Below, in pieces: positions 1 to 9,589 of a stretch of DNA of 64,000 nucleotides. Within the stretch, counting starts at the first letter, position 1. The number at the start of each line of letters is the position of its first letter. The DNA comes from Candidatus Zipacnadia bacterium (lineage in GTDB: Bacteria > Armatimonadota > Zipacnadia > Zipacnadales > UBA5352): the NCBI GenBank assembly GCA_029821735.1, contig JALGSU010000001.1:62001-126000 (forward strand), in the 5' to 3' direction. The position numbers and the translations under genes are program-made. Below the pieces are notes generated by a model. It did not search any database. It had not been told where the DNA came from and saw only the letters and a list, made by a program, of their open reading frames with translations.

Positions 1-2
1 CC

Positions 3-59
3 GGTAGCGATCCCGTCTTACCCACGGCGCACGAGAGACGGAAAGTGCGAGAGAAATGA
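3..59 (+). CDS. 3' end of an upstream gene, probably an ECF sigma factor (partial)
   Basis: An open frame enters from the left edge and ends at TGA 57-59, giving a basic tail that finishes HERRKVREK. Its stop overlaps the ATG of the next gene (ATGA at 56-59), so the two are probably translationally coupled. The next gene encodes a zinc-finger anti-sigma factor, and such factors usually sit directly behind their ECF sigma gene; the identity is inferred from that context only. Eighteen codons are too few to recognise any domain. Confidence 0.4.
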   Translation, partial: GSDPVLPTAHERRKVREK

Positions 60-1588
60 CATGCCAGGAGTGTAGCGAAAAACTGACGGAGTATATGGAG
101 GGCGAGTTGCCCGCGGACGTAGAAGCGCGGCTGATCGCTCACCTTGACTCGTGCTCGGAGTGTCGCGACACCGTGGCGGACCTGCGCGCCGTGGTCGGGG
201 CAGTGACGGGGCTCCCGGAGATCGCGCCGCCGGCGGGCTTGCGGGAGAGCATAGGCAGCGCTTTGGAGGAGCATGCCGGGGCGCGGCAGCAGCGAGCGGG
301 CCGCGGACGGCTGCGCTATTGGGTATCGGGCGTCGCGGCTGCTGCTGTGGCGACGCTCGTGATCTGGACGGGCGTCACGCAGATGCAGCCGACGGCCACG
401 ATGGGCCGCGAGACGCCTGCGGCAATAGATATGGTGGCGGATGCGCCGTTGAGCGCGCCTGCGAGCGATGGTGAGGCGTTGAGTGAGACGGCCGAGACAG
501 ATCAGCCGCCAGCAGCGAGTGAGCCTGTCGTGGCGGAACCGGCCGAAGAGCCGCATGCTGAAGAGGTAATGATTGCGGCGGCTCCTGTCGTGACACCTGC
601 TGAACTCCGACCTCGGGGCGAGCGTTCCGCCCGCGCCCCCGTGGTCGCGCATGAAACGATCGCCGATCCCGCGGACGCTCCCATTCCTGCGATGCCACCC
701 GCGCCGGGCATGGAAGGTGACACGTCTGATGACGCGGCGAGGGCGGAGTCCACGCATGGTACTGGTGCCCCCTCGCCCCCGAGCATGGCACGTACGATGG
801 GCGCGAGCGAAATGCCAGCAGACAGGGCGCCGGGCTTGGCCATGACGGGAGCGCCCGGGGCTGCCGGAGCGGCCGGAGTTGCCGGGCCGGCGGGGCCTGC
901 AGCAATGGCCATCGCGGACCGCATGAGCGCGGACGCGGAAGAGGGGATGCTGCGCGTCGAGCCGCGCTACTTTGAGGCCGACGCGACGATGGTCGCGCGG
1001 ACGCCGGGCCCGGTGGGGGATACCCCGTTCACCGTGTCGGTTTTCCCGCCGGGGCGGAGGGTGGTGGGTGAGCTGGTGCCTGCGACGGTGACCGTCGAGA
1101 CCGAGCGCACAGTTGATAGCGCCCGCATACGGGTGATCGGCCTGCGCAGTCTGGAGATCGTTGGCGCGGATGAGGACGGGGTCATCTATCGAGGCGTCCT
1201 TGAGGCCAACCAGCGGACCGAGCAGACGGTGCAGATGCGCGCACAGCAGCCGGGCATGCAGAGCATGATAGTGAACTTGCGCAGCAGCAATCCCGAGGTC
1301 GAGACGGATCTGGTCGTCGACATGGGCGAGTTTGAGCATGAGGAGCCCGCCACGGAAGCGAATCTGCAACTGCTCTTCCATGAGACGCCGATCGGCGAGG
1401 CTATTGAGCAGATCCGGCAGAACTCGCGGATGCAGATCATGGTCAACGGCGACCTGCCGGACACACGAGTGAGCAAGGACTTTTCGGTCGGCGTACCGGC
1501 TCAGGCAGCGCTGCGGATTGTGGTGGAGGACGTGGGATGGCAGTTGCGCGAAGCGGAAGAGGTGCAGATCATCGAGGCGGCACACTAG
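56..1588 (+). CDS. Membrane-anchored zinc-finger anti-sigma factor with C-terminal STN-like domain
   Basis: Residues 3-36 carry the anti-sigma zinc-finger pattern: C3-x2-C6, H29-x3-C33-x2-C36. Such domains hold an ECF sigma factor inactive on the inner face of the membrane. One membrane span follows at about 88-107. The middle (about 110-300) is low-complexity, rich in Ala, Pro and Glu, and probably crosses the periplasm. After a beta-rich stretch (about 320-430), the last 75 residues (LLFHETPIGEAIEQIRQNS onward) resemble the secretin/TonB short N-terminal (STN) fold. The ATG overlaps the stop of the preceding gene, fixing the start. At 510 residues it is far longer than a minimal anti-sigma factor, so the outer part may sense an envelope signal; that is inference. 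Confidence 0.75.
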   Translation: MTCQECSEKLTEYMEGELPADVEARLIAHLDSCSECRDTVADLRAVVGAVTGLPEIAPPAGLRESIGSALEEHAGARQQRAGRGRLRYWVSGVAAAAVATLVIWTGVTQMQPTATMGRETPAAIDMVADAPLSAPASDGEALSETAETDQPPAASEPVVAEPAEEPHAEEVMIAAAPVVTPAELRPRGERSARAPVVAHETIADPADAPIPAMPPAPGMEGDTSDDAARAESTHGTGAPSPPSMARTMGASEMPADRAPGLAMTGAPGAAGAAGVAGPAGPAAMAIADRMSADAEEGMLRVEPRYFEADATMVARTPGPVGDTPFTVSVFPPGRRVVGELVPATVTVETERTVDSARIRVIGLRSLEIVGADEDGVIYRGVLEANQRTEQTVQMRAQQPGMQSMIVNLRSSNPEVETDLVVDMGEFEHEEPATEANLQLLFHETPIGEAIEQIRQNSRMQIMVNGDLPDTRVSKDFSVGVPAQAALRIVVEDVGWQLREAEEVQIIEAAH

Positions 1589-1622
1589 CGACGCGATGTC
1601 TTCTTGCGGCAGCGCTCTATGG

Positions 1623-1645
1623 CCCCCGCCCGGACCGGGCGGGGG
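1623..1645 (+). terminator. GC-rich hairpin after the anti-sigma gene
   Basis: A perfect 10-bp stem (CCCCCGCCCG / CGGGCGGGGG) closes a 3-nt loop and is followed by TTGCGTTT. It begins about 35 nt past the stop codon. The U-tract is weak, but position and stem strength suit an intrinsic terminator. Confidence 0.55.
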
Positions 1646-1670
1646 TTGCGTTTAAGGCCAAGTAAGCAGT

Positions 1671-1699
1671 CTGACGGGCGAGGCGAAATGTGGTATGAT
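1671..1699 (+). promoter_or_regulatory. Putative sigma-70 promoter with extended -10
   Basis: CTGACG at 1671-1676 and TATGAT at 1694-1699 are separated by 17 bp, and TG at 1691-1692 makes an extended -10. It lies 64 bp upstream of the next start codon and after the hairpin that ends the preceding operon, so it probably drives the secreted-protein gene at 1763. Confidence 0.5.
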
Positions 1700-1762
1700 A
1701 ACAAATCATACTCACCTGAGTGACTACACAGGTCTGAGCCGCTCCCTCGGGGAGAGTCCGCT

Positions 1763-2551
1763 ATGAGAGCAATCGCCGCGCTGGCGTGCGTCTTTTCCCT
1801 CGCAACATTGCTGGCACCGTCGTTCGCGGAGGCGCAGGAGGCCGAGCCCCCCGCAGTGTACGCAGCCGTCTACGACTTCGTGGCGCCGGGCCGCTATGAG
1901 GGCCATATGATAGGTCGGCGACTGGGCGAGGCGCTGCATGCGTCGCTGGCGAGCGAGGCGCCCTGGACGCTGGTCCCCCGCAACGACCTGCTGCGGCAGT
2001 GCGCCACCGAGGGCGTCAGCGCACCTGTCGGCGTCGGGTACCTGCAGATGTTCGGGCGGCGGCTGAACGCTCCGCTGGCGGTCACCGGGATGGTGCAGAA
2101 CCTGGTGGTTAATCAGGAGCGAGGCACAGTGCAAGTCACGCTGGTGGCCGAACTGCTCGAGACCATTGACGGGAACAGTCTGACGTCGGTCAGCGCCGTT
2201 GGTTCGGCCTCACGAGAGGGCGACGCGACGATGGCGATGGACGAGATCCTCGACAAGGCATTCATGGAAGCTGTCGGTGACCTCGGGTCGGCACTGAGCG
2301 CATTTGATCCGTGGGTAACCACCGTGCTGACTGGTATGAACGCGCAGAAGGCGATATTGAACGCCCCTGCGGACACTGAAGTGCAGACAGGCACGAAGCT
2401 GCTGGTCTTCCGACAGGCTGGCGGCGGATGGTCAATAGTGGGCGCGCTGCAGGTGACGCGCGGGAGTAAGGATACCATTCGCGCGAAGATGCTGACGACG
2501 TCCGAGGATCCGTTGCGGACCGGCGATGTTGCGGTCGCGGTGGCACGCTAG
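1763..2551 (+). CDS. Secreted FlgT/CsgG-like protein of unknown function
   Basis: The 262-residue product has a signal peptide (residues 1-24, cleavage likely after AEA). The mature part starts with a strand followed by an amphipathic region (YDFVAPGRYEGHMIGRRLGEAL), resembling the N-terminal fold of CsgG/TolB-N-type proteins that assemble at the outer membrane. The C-terminal 80 residues contain a pattern (ILNAPADTEVQTGTKLLVFR) seen in FlgT-like C-terminal domains. Two genes at 42157 and 51781 encode proteins with the same N-terminal plan, so this looks like a paralogous family of periplasmic or outer-membrane accessory proteins. No catalytic motif is visible. The ATG lies 10 nt after a GGGGAGAG ribosome-binding site. 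Confidence 0.6.
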   Translation: MRAIAALACVFSLATLLAPSFAEAQEAEPPAVYAAVYDFVAPGRYEGHMIGRRLGEALHASLASEAPWTLVPRNDLLRQCATEGVSAPVGVGYLQMFGRRLNAPLAVTGMVQNLVVNQERGTVQVTLVAELLETIDGNSLTSVSAVGSASREGDATMAMDEILDKAFMEAVGDLGSALSAFDPWVTTVLTGMNAQKAILNAPADTEVQTGTKLLVFRQAGGGWSIVGALQVTRGSKDTIRAKMLTTSEDPLRTGDVAVAVAR

Positions 2552-2556
2552 AACGA

Positions 2557-3522
2557 GTGGCAGGGGAAGCGACCTTGCTGGTGGCTGGATTTGACGTAGG
2601 CAATAGCCGATTGAGCGTCGCGCTGGTCGCCGAAGATGGCGAGTTGGTCAGCGTGGCGCGTCAGGAAACGCCGCCTGATGCATCGTCGGCGGTGGAGACA
2701 CTGGCGACGATGGCAGAGGAGTTGATCGGGGCCGCGGGCGAGCAACCTGCCGCGGCCGGGATTGGTTTTGGCGGACCAGTGGATGCCGCGGCGGGGCGTG
2801 TTCGGACGTCCTATCTGACGCCCGGTTGGGGCGGCCTGGCTCTGGGTGAGGTGATGGCCGACCGGCTGGGCGTGCCGGCATATCTGGCGAATGATGCGGA
2901 TGCTGGTGGCCTGGGCGAAGCATTGTTTGGCGCGGGTATGGGCGCTGAGAGCGTACTCTATGTAAATGTGGGCACGGGGATCGGCGGAGCGGTGATCCTG
3001 AACGGGCGCATCCACGCCGGACACAGCAGCATGGCGGGCGAGATCGGCCATTTCCTGGTGGTGCCCGATGGTCCGGAGTGCACCTGCGGGCATCGAGGGT
3101 GCCTGCAGTCGGTGAGCGCTGGACCGGCTCTGGCGGCGGCGGCTGAGGAGCGGCTCGCGCGCGGTGAGGTCAGCACGCTGGGGCAGCGGGTGGGGCAGCT
3201 GACGGGCAGTGACGTTGGGGAGGCAGCGGCGGCGAGGGACGCGCTGGCCGTGGGTGTAGTGGCGGACGCGACTCGCTTCCTGGCGATGGCGATCGCGAAT
3301 GCGGTGAACCTTATCGACCCGGCGGTGGTTGTGGTGGGCGGCGGCGTGACCGAGATGGGCGAGGTGCTTTTGGCGCCATTGCGGCGGCACTATAGGGGGT
3401 TCGTGCTGGATCCCGAGCGACAGGCGGCGATCGTGCCTGCCGCGCTCGGATATGACGCGGGTGTGGTGGGGGCCGCGTGCGTAGCGCTGACGGAACTGGG
3501 CGCGGCCGAGAGTTGTTTGTAG
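2557..3522 (+). CDS. ROK-family sugar kinase (probable glucokinase)
   Basis: ROK kinases phosphorylate hexoses with ATP. The N-terminus has the phosphate-binding motif (AGFDVGNSRLSVALV); LANDADAGGLGEALFG carries the catalytic Asp; NVGTGIGGAVI is the second glycine loop; GEIGH followed by CTCGHRGCLQS is the ROK zinc site. At 321 residues it has normal length. It starts with GTG five nt after the preceding stop. The next gene is a glucose-6-phosphate isomerase, so glucose is the likely substrate, giving glucose-6-phosphate for glycolysis. N-acetylmannosamine or another hexose cannot be excluded from sequence alone. Confidence 0.88.
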   Translation: MAGEATLLVAGFDVGNSRLSVALVAEDGELVSVARQETPPDASSAVETLATMAEELIGAAGEQPAAAGIGFGGPVDAAAGRVRTSYLTPGWGGLALGEVMADRLGVPAYLANDADAGGLGEALFGAGMGAESVLYVNVGTGIGGAVILNGRIHAGHSSMAGEIGHFLVVPDGPECTCGHRGCLQSVSAGPALAAAAEERLARGEVSTLGQRVGQLTGSDVGEAAAARDALAVGVVADATRFLAMAIANAVNLIDPAVVVVGGGVTEMGEVLLAPLRRHYRGFVLDPERQAAIVPAALGYDAGVVGAACVALTELGAAESCL

Positions 3523-3554
3523 ACTAATACCGTCTCACTCTGAGGAGCAGACCA

Positions 3555-4370
3555 ATGCTAGACCTGAGCGGACGTGCGGGCTATCCACTGAGGATTGACG
3601 AGGAGACGTGCGGGATCGCGCTGGGCTCAGAGATGCGCTCGCCCGGCTACAGCACACGTGACCTGCAGGCCTTGTCGAAGGTGCTGGAGGATCCGGACGC
3701 TGACGGGCCGGAGATCATCTACTGGATGTACAGGCACACCGGGCGGAAGATCGACGCGGGTCTGTATGAGGCGCATGCCCTGCGCTATGATCTGAGCAGC
3801 TTCCGCAGCGTGATGCTCGGGCGCGAGTACATGAAGACCAGTGGCCACTATCACCCGAACATCGCGGGCACCGCGGTTGCTTACCCCGAGATTTACGAGG
3901 TGCTCTACGGCGAGGCACTTTACGTGATGCAGAAGATGGTGGATTACGGTGCGTCGCCGGAGGACGCTGAGGTGGAGGACGTCATCGTGGCTCGGGTGCG
4001 AGCCGGGCAGAAGATCATCATGCCGCCCGGGTATGGGCACGTGACGATCAACACGCTGGACACGCCGATGCTGATGTCGAACTGGGTCAGTGGCGCCTTC
4101 AACTCCTTCTACGGATCGGTGGAGGAGTGCCGGGGCTTTGCGTGGTATCTGGTCGAGGAGGATGGCGAGCCGCAGTGGATCGCCAACCCGAACTACAAGC
4201 GTGGCGTGCCGGAGATTCGGTTCGCTGAAGTGCGGGAAGTCCCGGAACTCGGGGTCACGTGGGACACGCCGATGTATTCGGCATGCGTGCAGGCCCCCGA
4301 GAAGTTCGAGTTCGTCAATGATCCGGCGAAGTACGAGGCCCAGATATGGGCCAATCTGGAGATACAGTAG
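3555..4370 (+). CDS. pgiA: Cupin-type glucose-6-phosphate isomerase
   Basis: This is the metal-dependent cupin phosphoglucose isomerase, unrelated to the common Pgi fold and best known from Archaea. It interconverts glucose-6-phosphate and fructose-6-phosphate. The metal ligands are visible: H98 and H100 in TSGHYHP, E112 in PEIYEVLYG and H162 in PPGYGHVTIN. The 271-residue product is longer than the roughly 190-residue archaeal enzymes, with extra sequence at both ends, as in other bacterial cupin isomerases. GAGGAGC sits 7-10 nt before the ATG. It directly follows the ROK kinase gene, so the pair forms the entry to glycolysis. Confidence 0.88.
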   Translation: MLDLSGRAGYPLRIDEETCGIALGSEMRSPGYSTRDLQALSKVLEDPDADGPEIIYWMYRHTGRKIDAGLYEAHALRYDLSSFRSVMLGREYMKTSGHYHPNIAGTAVAYPEIYEVLYGEALYVMQKMVDYGASPEDAEVEDVIVARVRAGQKIIMPPGYGHVTINTLDTPMLMSNWVSGAFNSFYGSVEECRGFAWYLVEEDGEPQWIANPNYKRGVPEIRFAEVREVPELGVTWDTPMYSACVQAPEKFEFVNDPAKYEAQIWANLEIQ

Positions 4371-4400
4371 TCAGCCACACGTTTGCAGGAGGTGGTCGCG

Positions 4401-5882
4401 GTGAACGGTCGATTTGAGAAGGAAGCCCTCTCCTTCGACGACGTGCTGCTCATGCCCGGCAGAGCGGCGATGGACAAGTATGATGCCTCAGTCAAGACGC
4501 AACTGACGGGCAGGATCGAACTCAATATCCCAATCATCAGTGCGGCAATGGACCGCGTAACTGAGTCGCGCATGGCGATCGCCATGGCGCGTGAGGGGGG
4601 GCTCGGGATCATTCACCGCAACATGGAGCCTGAGCAGCAGGCCCTCGAGGTGGATCGGGTCAAGCGGTCAGAAAGTGGCATGATCATTGACCCGGTGACC
4701 CTCGGCCCGCATCAGAAGGTGCGCGAGGCACTTGAGCAAATGGCCAGGTTCCACATCTCGGGACTGCCCATCACGGATGCTGACAACAGGCTCGTGGGCA
4801 TCTTGACCAACCGCGACCTGCGCTTTGAGACCGATCTTGAGAAGCCGATCTCCGAAGCCATGACCGCCGAGGGTCTGGTCACGACCACCGAGGGCACGAC
4901 CCTCGAGGAAGCCAAGCAGATTCTGCACGAACACCGGATCGAGAAGCTGCCGGTGGTCGACGAAGTGGGCACGCTGCTTGGGCTGATCACCATCAAGGAC
5001 ATCGAGAAGGTCGCTCAGTTCCCGGACGCCTGCAAGGACGAACTCGGGCGCTTGCGCGTTGGCGCAGCCCTTGGGGTCGGTGACGACGCCCAGAAGCGCG
5101 CTAAGCTGCTATGGGAGCGCGAGGTGGATGTGATCGTGGTCGACTCCGCCCACGGACACTCAGAGGGCGTCGTATCGACGGTCAAGATGCTCAAGGACGC
5201 GTTCCCCGAGATGCAGATTATCGCGGGCAACGTGGCCACGCCGGAGGCCGTGCGGGAGTTGGCGGAAGCAGGGGCGGATGCTATCAAGGTCGGTATTGGA
5301 CCCGGCTCAATCTGCACGACGCGGATAGTGGCTGGTGCGGGCGTGCCGCAGATCACGGCGATCGCGGACTCCGCCGAGGCGGCGCGCGAACTGAATGTCA
5401 ACATCGTCGCCGATGGCGGCATCAAGTATTCGGGCGACCTCACGAAGGCCGTTGCGGCCGGCGCTGACGTGGCGATGATCGGCGCACTGCTGGCTGGCAC
5501 TGAGGAGAGCCCCGGCGAGACGGTGCTCTTCCGCGGGCGTAGCTACAATGAGTATCGCGGCATGGGCTCGATCGGCGCGATGCGGGAGCGCGCATCCGTG
5601 CGGGACCGCTACGGGCAGTCCGGAGTCGTGAACGAGACGGACCTGGTGCCGGAGGGGCTCGAAGGCCGCGTGCCTTACAAGGGCCCATTGTCGGGTGTGA
5701 TTCACCAACTCGTGGGCGGGCTCAAGTCGGGGATGGGGTATGTGGGCGCGAGCACCGTCGAGGCCCTCAAGAGGGACGCGAAGTTCTGCCGGGTCAGTGC
5801 GGCCGGGATGCACGAGAGCCATCCACACGACATCACGATCACTGAGGAAGCGCCGAACTACCAGCTTCCGAACAGCTTCTGA
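4401..5882 (+). CDS. guaB: IMP dehydrogenase
   Basis: Oxidises IMP to XMP with NAD+, the committed step of GMP synthesis. The beta/alpha barrel is interrupted by two CBS domains (about residues 90-205). The catalytic loop [13 protein letters not shown] places the active Cys at residue 305; [13 protein letters not shown] is the phosphate-binding region and [10 protein letters not shown] the flap area. The GTG at 4401 is preferred because AGGAGGT lies at 4387-4393, 7 nt upstream; an in-frame TTG at 4383 would precede that site. The 493 residues match the family. It lies 30 nt after the isomerase gene and 6 nt before the next gene, so it is probably part of the same operon. Confidence 0.95.
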   Translation: MNGRFEKEALSFDDVLLMPGRAAMDKYDASVKTQLTGRIELNIPIISAAMDRVTESRMAIAMAREGGLGIIHRNMEPEQQALEVDRVKRSESGMIIDPVTLGPHQKVREALEQMARFHISGLPITDADNRLVGILTNRDLRFETDLEKPISEAMTAEGLVTTTEGTTLEEAKQILHEHRIEKLPVVDEVGTLLGLITIKDIEKVAQFPDACKDELGRLRVGAALGVGDDAQKRAKLLWEREVDVIVVDSAHGHSEGVVSTVKMLKDAFPEMQIIAGNVATPEAVRELAEAGADAIKVGIGPGSICTTRIVAGAGVPQITAIADSAEAARELNVNIVADGGIKYSGDLTKAVAAGADVAMIGALLAGTEESPGETVLFRGRSYNEYRGMGSIGAMRERASVRDRYGQSGVVNETDLVPEGLEGRVPYKGPLSGVIHQLVGGLKSGMGYVGASTVEALKRDAKFCRVSAAGMHESHPHDITITEEAPNYQLPNSF

Positions 5883-5888
5883 TAGACC

Positions 5889-7010
5889 ATGAGAAACCAC
5901 AAGATAGCAGTTATTGGCGGCGACGGGATCGGTCCGGAAGTCGTCGCGGAAGGTTTGCGCGTGCTCGAGGTCGTCGCGGGCGCGTATGGATTCTCCTTCG
6001 AGACTGAGGACTTCCCCTGGAGCTGTGGCTACTACCTCGAGCATGGTTTGATGATTCCTGAGGACGGGATCGATCAGCTGCGCGGCTTCGATGAGATATA
6101 CCTGGGCGCGGTCGGGCTGCCGGATTCGGTGCCCGAAGAGATCGGCGTGCGCGGACTCTTGCTCGCGATTCGTTTTGGTTTCGAGCAATACGCCAATGTG
6201 CGACCGGTCCAGCCGCTGACGGGCGCTCCTTACCCGCTGGTCTCCCCGCCGCAGGCAAACGTGGATTTCGTGGTGGTGCGCGAGGCGACCGAGGGCATCT
6301 ACGCCGGGGTGGGAGGGCGGTACCTCAAGGGGGCGCCGGAACTTGCGGGTGCGGCATTGGTGAACCCGAACGTCAGCGGCTCCTCGGAGGTCGCATTGCA
6401 GACGGGTGTCTTCACGGAGATCGGGTGCCGGCGGATCATTGAGTACGCTTTCGGCCTGGCCGAGAGGCGTGATGGTAGGCGACTGGTCTCCAGTGCGACG
6501 AAGGCCAACGCCATGAACTATGCGATGGTCATGTGGAATGAGATATTTGATGAGGTGGCGCGCGAGCATCCGACGGTTGAGGCCGAGTGGATGAACGTTG
6601 ACGCGATGGCCATGCGATTCGTCACCAGCCCCGATCACTTTGACGTGGTAGTGGCCGGTAACCTGTTCGGTGACATCCTGACGGACTTGTCGGCGGCGTT
6701 GGTGGGAGGGCTTGGCTTCGCGCCTTCGGCGAACCTTTCGGTCGAGGGTCCGTCTATGTTTGAGCCATGCCATGGATCGGCGCCGGACATCACGGGGATG
6801 GGTATTGCCAACCCGACGGCCGCTTTGCTGACGCTTGAGATGATGCTGGATGATCTGGGGGAGAGCGAGGCCGCGCGTGCGGTGGGCGCCGGCGTGAGGG
6901 CGGCTGTGGCGGAAGGCGTGGTGCGCACGCCGGACATGGGTGGCGACGCGACCACTCGCGAGATGGGCGAGGCGGTGGCTGCAGCGGCGCTGAAACATGC
7001 GGGGGCCTGA
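5889..7010 (+). CDS. Isocitrate/isopropylmalate dehydrogenase family, tartrate/D-malate dehydrogenase type
   Basis: A metal- and NAD(P)-dependent beta-decarboxylating dehydrogenase. The N-terminus KIAVIGGDGIGPEVVAEGL is the family opening; ATEGIYAGVGGRY and the pair NVDAMAMRFV / GNLFGDILTDLSAAL supply substrate and metal residues; FEPCHGSAPDITG is the cofactor loop. The segment PWSCGYYLEHGLMIPEDGI followed by LGAVGLP is typical of the tartrate dehydrogenase/D-malate dehydrogenase (TtuC/DmlA) branch and not of LeuB or Icd. The true substrate (D-malate, tartrate or 3-isopropylmalate) is uncertain. Start ATG is 6 nt after guaB. At 373 residues it has full length. Confidence 0.82.
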   Translation: MRNHKIAVIGGDGIGPEVVAEGLRVLEVVAGAYGFSFETEDFPWSCGYYLEHGLMIPEDGIDQLRGFDEIYLGAVGLPDSVPEEIGVRGLLLAIRFGFEQYANVRPVQPLTGAPYPLVSPPQANVDFVVVREATEGIYAGVGGRYLKGAPELAGAALVNPNVSGSSEVALQTGVFTEIGCRRIIEYAFGLAERRDGRRLVSSATKANAMNYAMVMWNEIFDEVAREHPTVEAEWMNVDAMAMRFVTSPDHFDVVVAGNLFGDILTDLSAALVGGLGFAPSANLSVEGPSMFEPCHGSAPDITGMGIANPTAALLTLEMMLDDLGESEAARAVGAGVRAAVAEGVVRTPDMGGDATTREMGEAVAAAALKHAGA

Positions 7011-7076
7011 TGGCCCAGTCGCATCAGGGCGCGAGTGGGGCGGCGCCGTTGCCCGACGGGAGAGGTGTCGGCAACG

Positions 7077-8093
7077 GTGAGTGTGAGAGCGAAACTGATG
7101 CGGCTTGGCGTGCTGTTGATCGCTTTGGTGGCTGGTCTGGCTGTGTTGCGCGGACCGGGGCCATGCGACGCCGAGGAGGTGTCGCGCATGTCCCATGGAT
7201 TGCCGACCGCCGACGAGATCAAGCAGCTCCCCCCGGACGGCGGCGCTGAGCTCAACCGCCTGATCTTCGAGACAAGCCCCTACCTGCTGCAGCACGCGCG
7301 CAATCCGGTGGACTGGCACCCGTGGGGTGACGAGGCCTTCGAGAGTGCGCGTGAGCAGGACAAGCCGATCTTCCTCTCAGTGGGCTACTCCACGTGCCAT
7401 TGGTGCCACGTGATGGAGCGCGAGTCCTTCGAGAATGAAGAGATTGCGCGCGTCCTCAACGAGCATTTCATCCCCGTCAAAGTGGATCGCGAAGAGCGGC
7501 CGGACGTTGACGAGATCTATATGACGGCTACGCAACTGATGACCGGACGCGGCGGCTGGCCGAATTCGGTATGGCTCACCCCGGACGGCAGGCCGTGGTA
7601 TGCGGGCACGTATTTTCCGCCAGAGGACTCGAACGGACGTCTGGGCTTCCGGTCCATGCTCGAGCAACTTGCGGCGGCATGGGACGAGCGCCGCGAGGAG
7701 GTCGAGGGACAGGCTGACCAGTTGCAGGAGGCCATTGCCGGGGCCTCGACGGTCAGCGCAGCCGCCACGTCAGGGATGCCTGCGCGGGGACTGGTGAGCG
7801 ATGCAGTTGGCGAACTGGAGGCGCGGTTCGACGCGCGTCGCGGCGGGTTCAGTGGTGCCCCGAAGTTCCCTCCCCACGCGAGTTTGAGGCTGCTGCTGCA
7901 TGAGTATTCCCGCAACAGTGACGAAGAGATCCTGAAGATGGCGACGCGCACGCTCGATGCGATGGCGAACGGAGGCATTCACGACCAGATCGGTGGTGGC
8001 TTCCATCGCTACTCAACCGACGCCGACTGGCGGGTGCCGCACTTCGAGAAGATGCTCTACGACAACGCGATGGCGATACCGTCGAGTGGCTGA
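7077..8093 (+). pseudogene. N-terminal fragment of a DUF255 thioredoxin-like protein, interrupted
   Basis: Residues from GTG 7077 form a basic start and signal peptide (about residues 1-27). Then comes the DUF255 (YyaL / spermatogenesis-associated protein 20) domain: [18 protein letters not shown] and [16 protein letters not shown], a thioredoxin-like fold with a CxxC, followed by the start of an alpha/alpha-barrel. The reading frame stops at TGA 8091-8093 just after [10 protein letters not shown], in the middle of the barrel. The rest of the protein continues in another frame from about 8086. Intact homologues have roughly 15-20 more residues between these points, so bases appear to be missing. 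GGGAGAGG at 7058-7065 supports the GTG start. This is either a real pseudogene or an assembly deletion. Confidence 0.75.
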
Positions 8094-9513
8094 GGGGGTC
8101 TACGCCTGGGCGCTGCGCGAGATGCTGGACGAGGGCGGGGCATTCTACTCGGCGCTGGACGCTGACAGCGAGGGTGTTGAGGGCAAGTTCTACGTATGGA
8201 CCCATAGGCAGATCCTCGAGGTGTTGGGGCAGGAAGGGGGGGCGTCGCTGGCTGCGGCTTACAACGCCACAGAGGCGGGGAACTATGAGGAGGAAGCCAG
8301 CGGGCGGCGGACGGGCGAGAACATCCTGTATCTGAGTGATCCCGCAGGGCTGGCCGAGGAACTGACCGAGCGGATGGCCCCGGCGGCACTGAAGCTGCGC
8401 GAGGTCCGGGACGGGCGGGTGTGGCCCCATCGCGATGAGAAAGTGCTGGTCGCGTGGAACGGGCTGATGATCGGTAGCCTGGCGTATGCGGGGCGGGCGA
8501 TGAGTGAGGCGAAGTATACCGAGGCAGCCGCGACGGCGGCGGATTTCGTGCTGACCAGGATGCGCAGCGATGGACGTCTGCTGCGAACGTGGGGCCAGGG
8601 ACAGGCGAAGCTCAACGCCTATCTGACGGACTATGCGTACATGACTGATGCGCTGGTCGAGTTGCACGAAGCGACCGGCGAGCAGCGCTGGCTTGACGAG
8701 GCCAAAGTGCTCGCGTCAATCATGATCGAGCAATATGAGGACGAAGCGGCCGGCGGCTTCTACCTGACGTCGGACGACCATGAGGACCTGCTGGTCCGGG
8801 TGAAGCGGCCGTACGATCAGGCCACGCCATCGGGCAACGGCATTGCGGCGCAAGCGCTGGTGCGTCTGGCACAGGTAACGGGTGAGGAGCAGTATCGGCA
8901 GGCTGCCGAGCGGACACTGAAGGCGATGAGTGGGGCCATGGCCGCGGCGCCGGCAGCGACTGAGAGTCTGCTGCTGGCGTTGGCGATGTATCACGATGGG
9001 GCGAGCGAGACCACTGGGGCCGCAGTCCCGGCGGGTGCAGACGCCACGGCGCGCGCGGAGCCGGTGACGGTGAGTGCCTATCTGTCGCGCAGCACCGTGA
9101 GACCGGGAGGCACGGTGCAGGTGGCGGTGCTGATCGCGCCAGACGAGGGGTGGCACGTCAACTCCAACGCGCCGCTGCAGGAGTACATGCGACCAACGAC
9201 CGTCGAGATCGAGGCCGACGGGTTTGATGTCGGGCCAGTCAGCTACCCGGACGGTGAACGCGTGAAGCTTGGCTTCAGCGATGACGAGCTTTCCGTTTAT
9301 GAGGGCGAGACGTGGATTCGGGCTGAACTGACGGTCGGCGATGGCGCGCAGGCAGGCGAGACGTCCGTAAGACTCGTGGTGAGCGTGCAGGCGTGCGATG
9401 ATATGACGTGCTCCGCGCCTCAGGAACTGGCGATGGATGTGCGGCTGCAGATCGACCCGCAGGCTGATGAGACGACACACAGGCACCCGAGTGTGTTTGG
9501 CGCAGAGCAGTAG
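8086..9513 (+). pseudogene. C-terminal fragment of the DUF255 protein fused to a DsbD-alpha-like domain
   Basis: This frame takes up the DUF255 protein at [13 protein letters not shown] and continues with FYSALDADSEGVEGKFYVW, a hallmark of the family, through the remaining helices of the barrel (about 310 residues). A linker leads into an Ig-like domain with VNSNAPLQEYMRPT and ACDDMTCSAPQEL, which resembles the N-terminal alpha domain of DsbD and disulfide-corrector proteins. The parent protein would therefore be an exported thioredoxin-like enzyme joined to a thiol-exchange domain. The coding frame is clean up to the stop at 9511-9513, which argues that the break is recent or an assembly error. 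The start given is the first GTG in frame after the break and is probably not used natively. Confidence 0.72.
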
Positions 9514-9589
9514 CCGCAGGCAGGTGCGCGGACGTGGGCGGCGAATGCAGGTGCGCCAATCACGGCCATACAACGGAAGGTGAGCGAGA

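Noticed and set aside
8091..8093. TGA in the DUF255 gene as a selenocysteine codon
   Set aside because: The downstream homology continues in another frame, so readthrough would not restore the protein.
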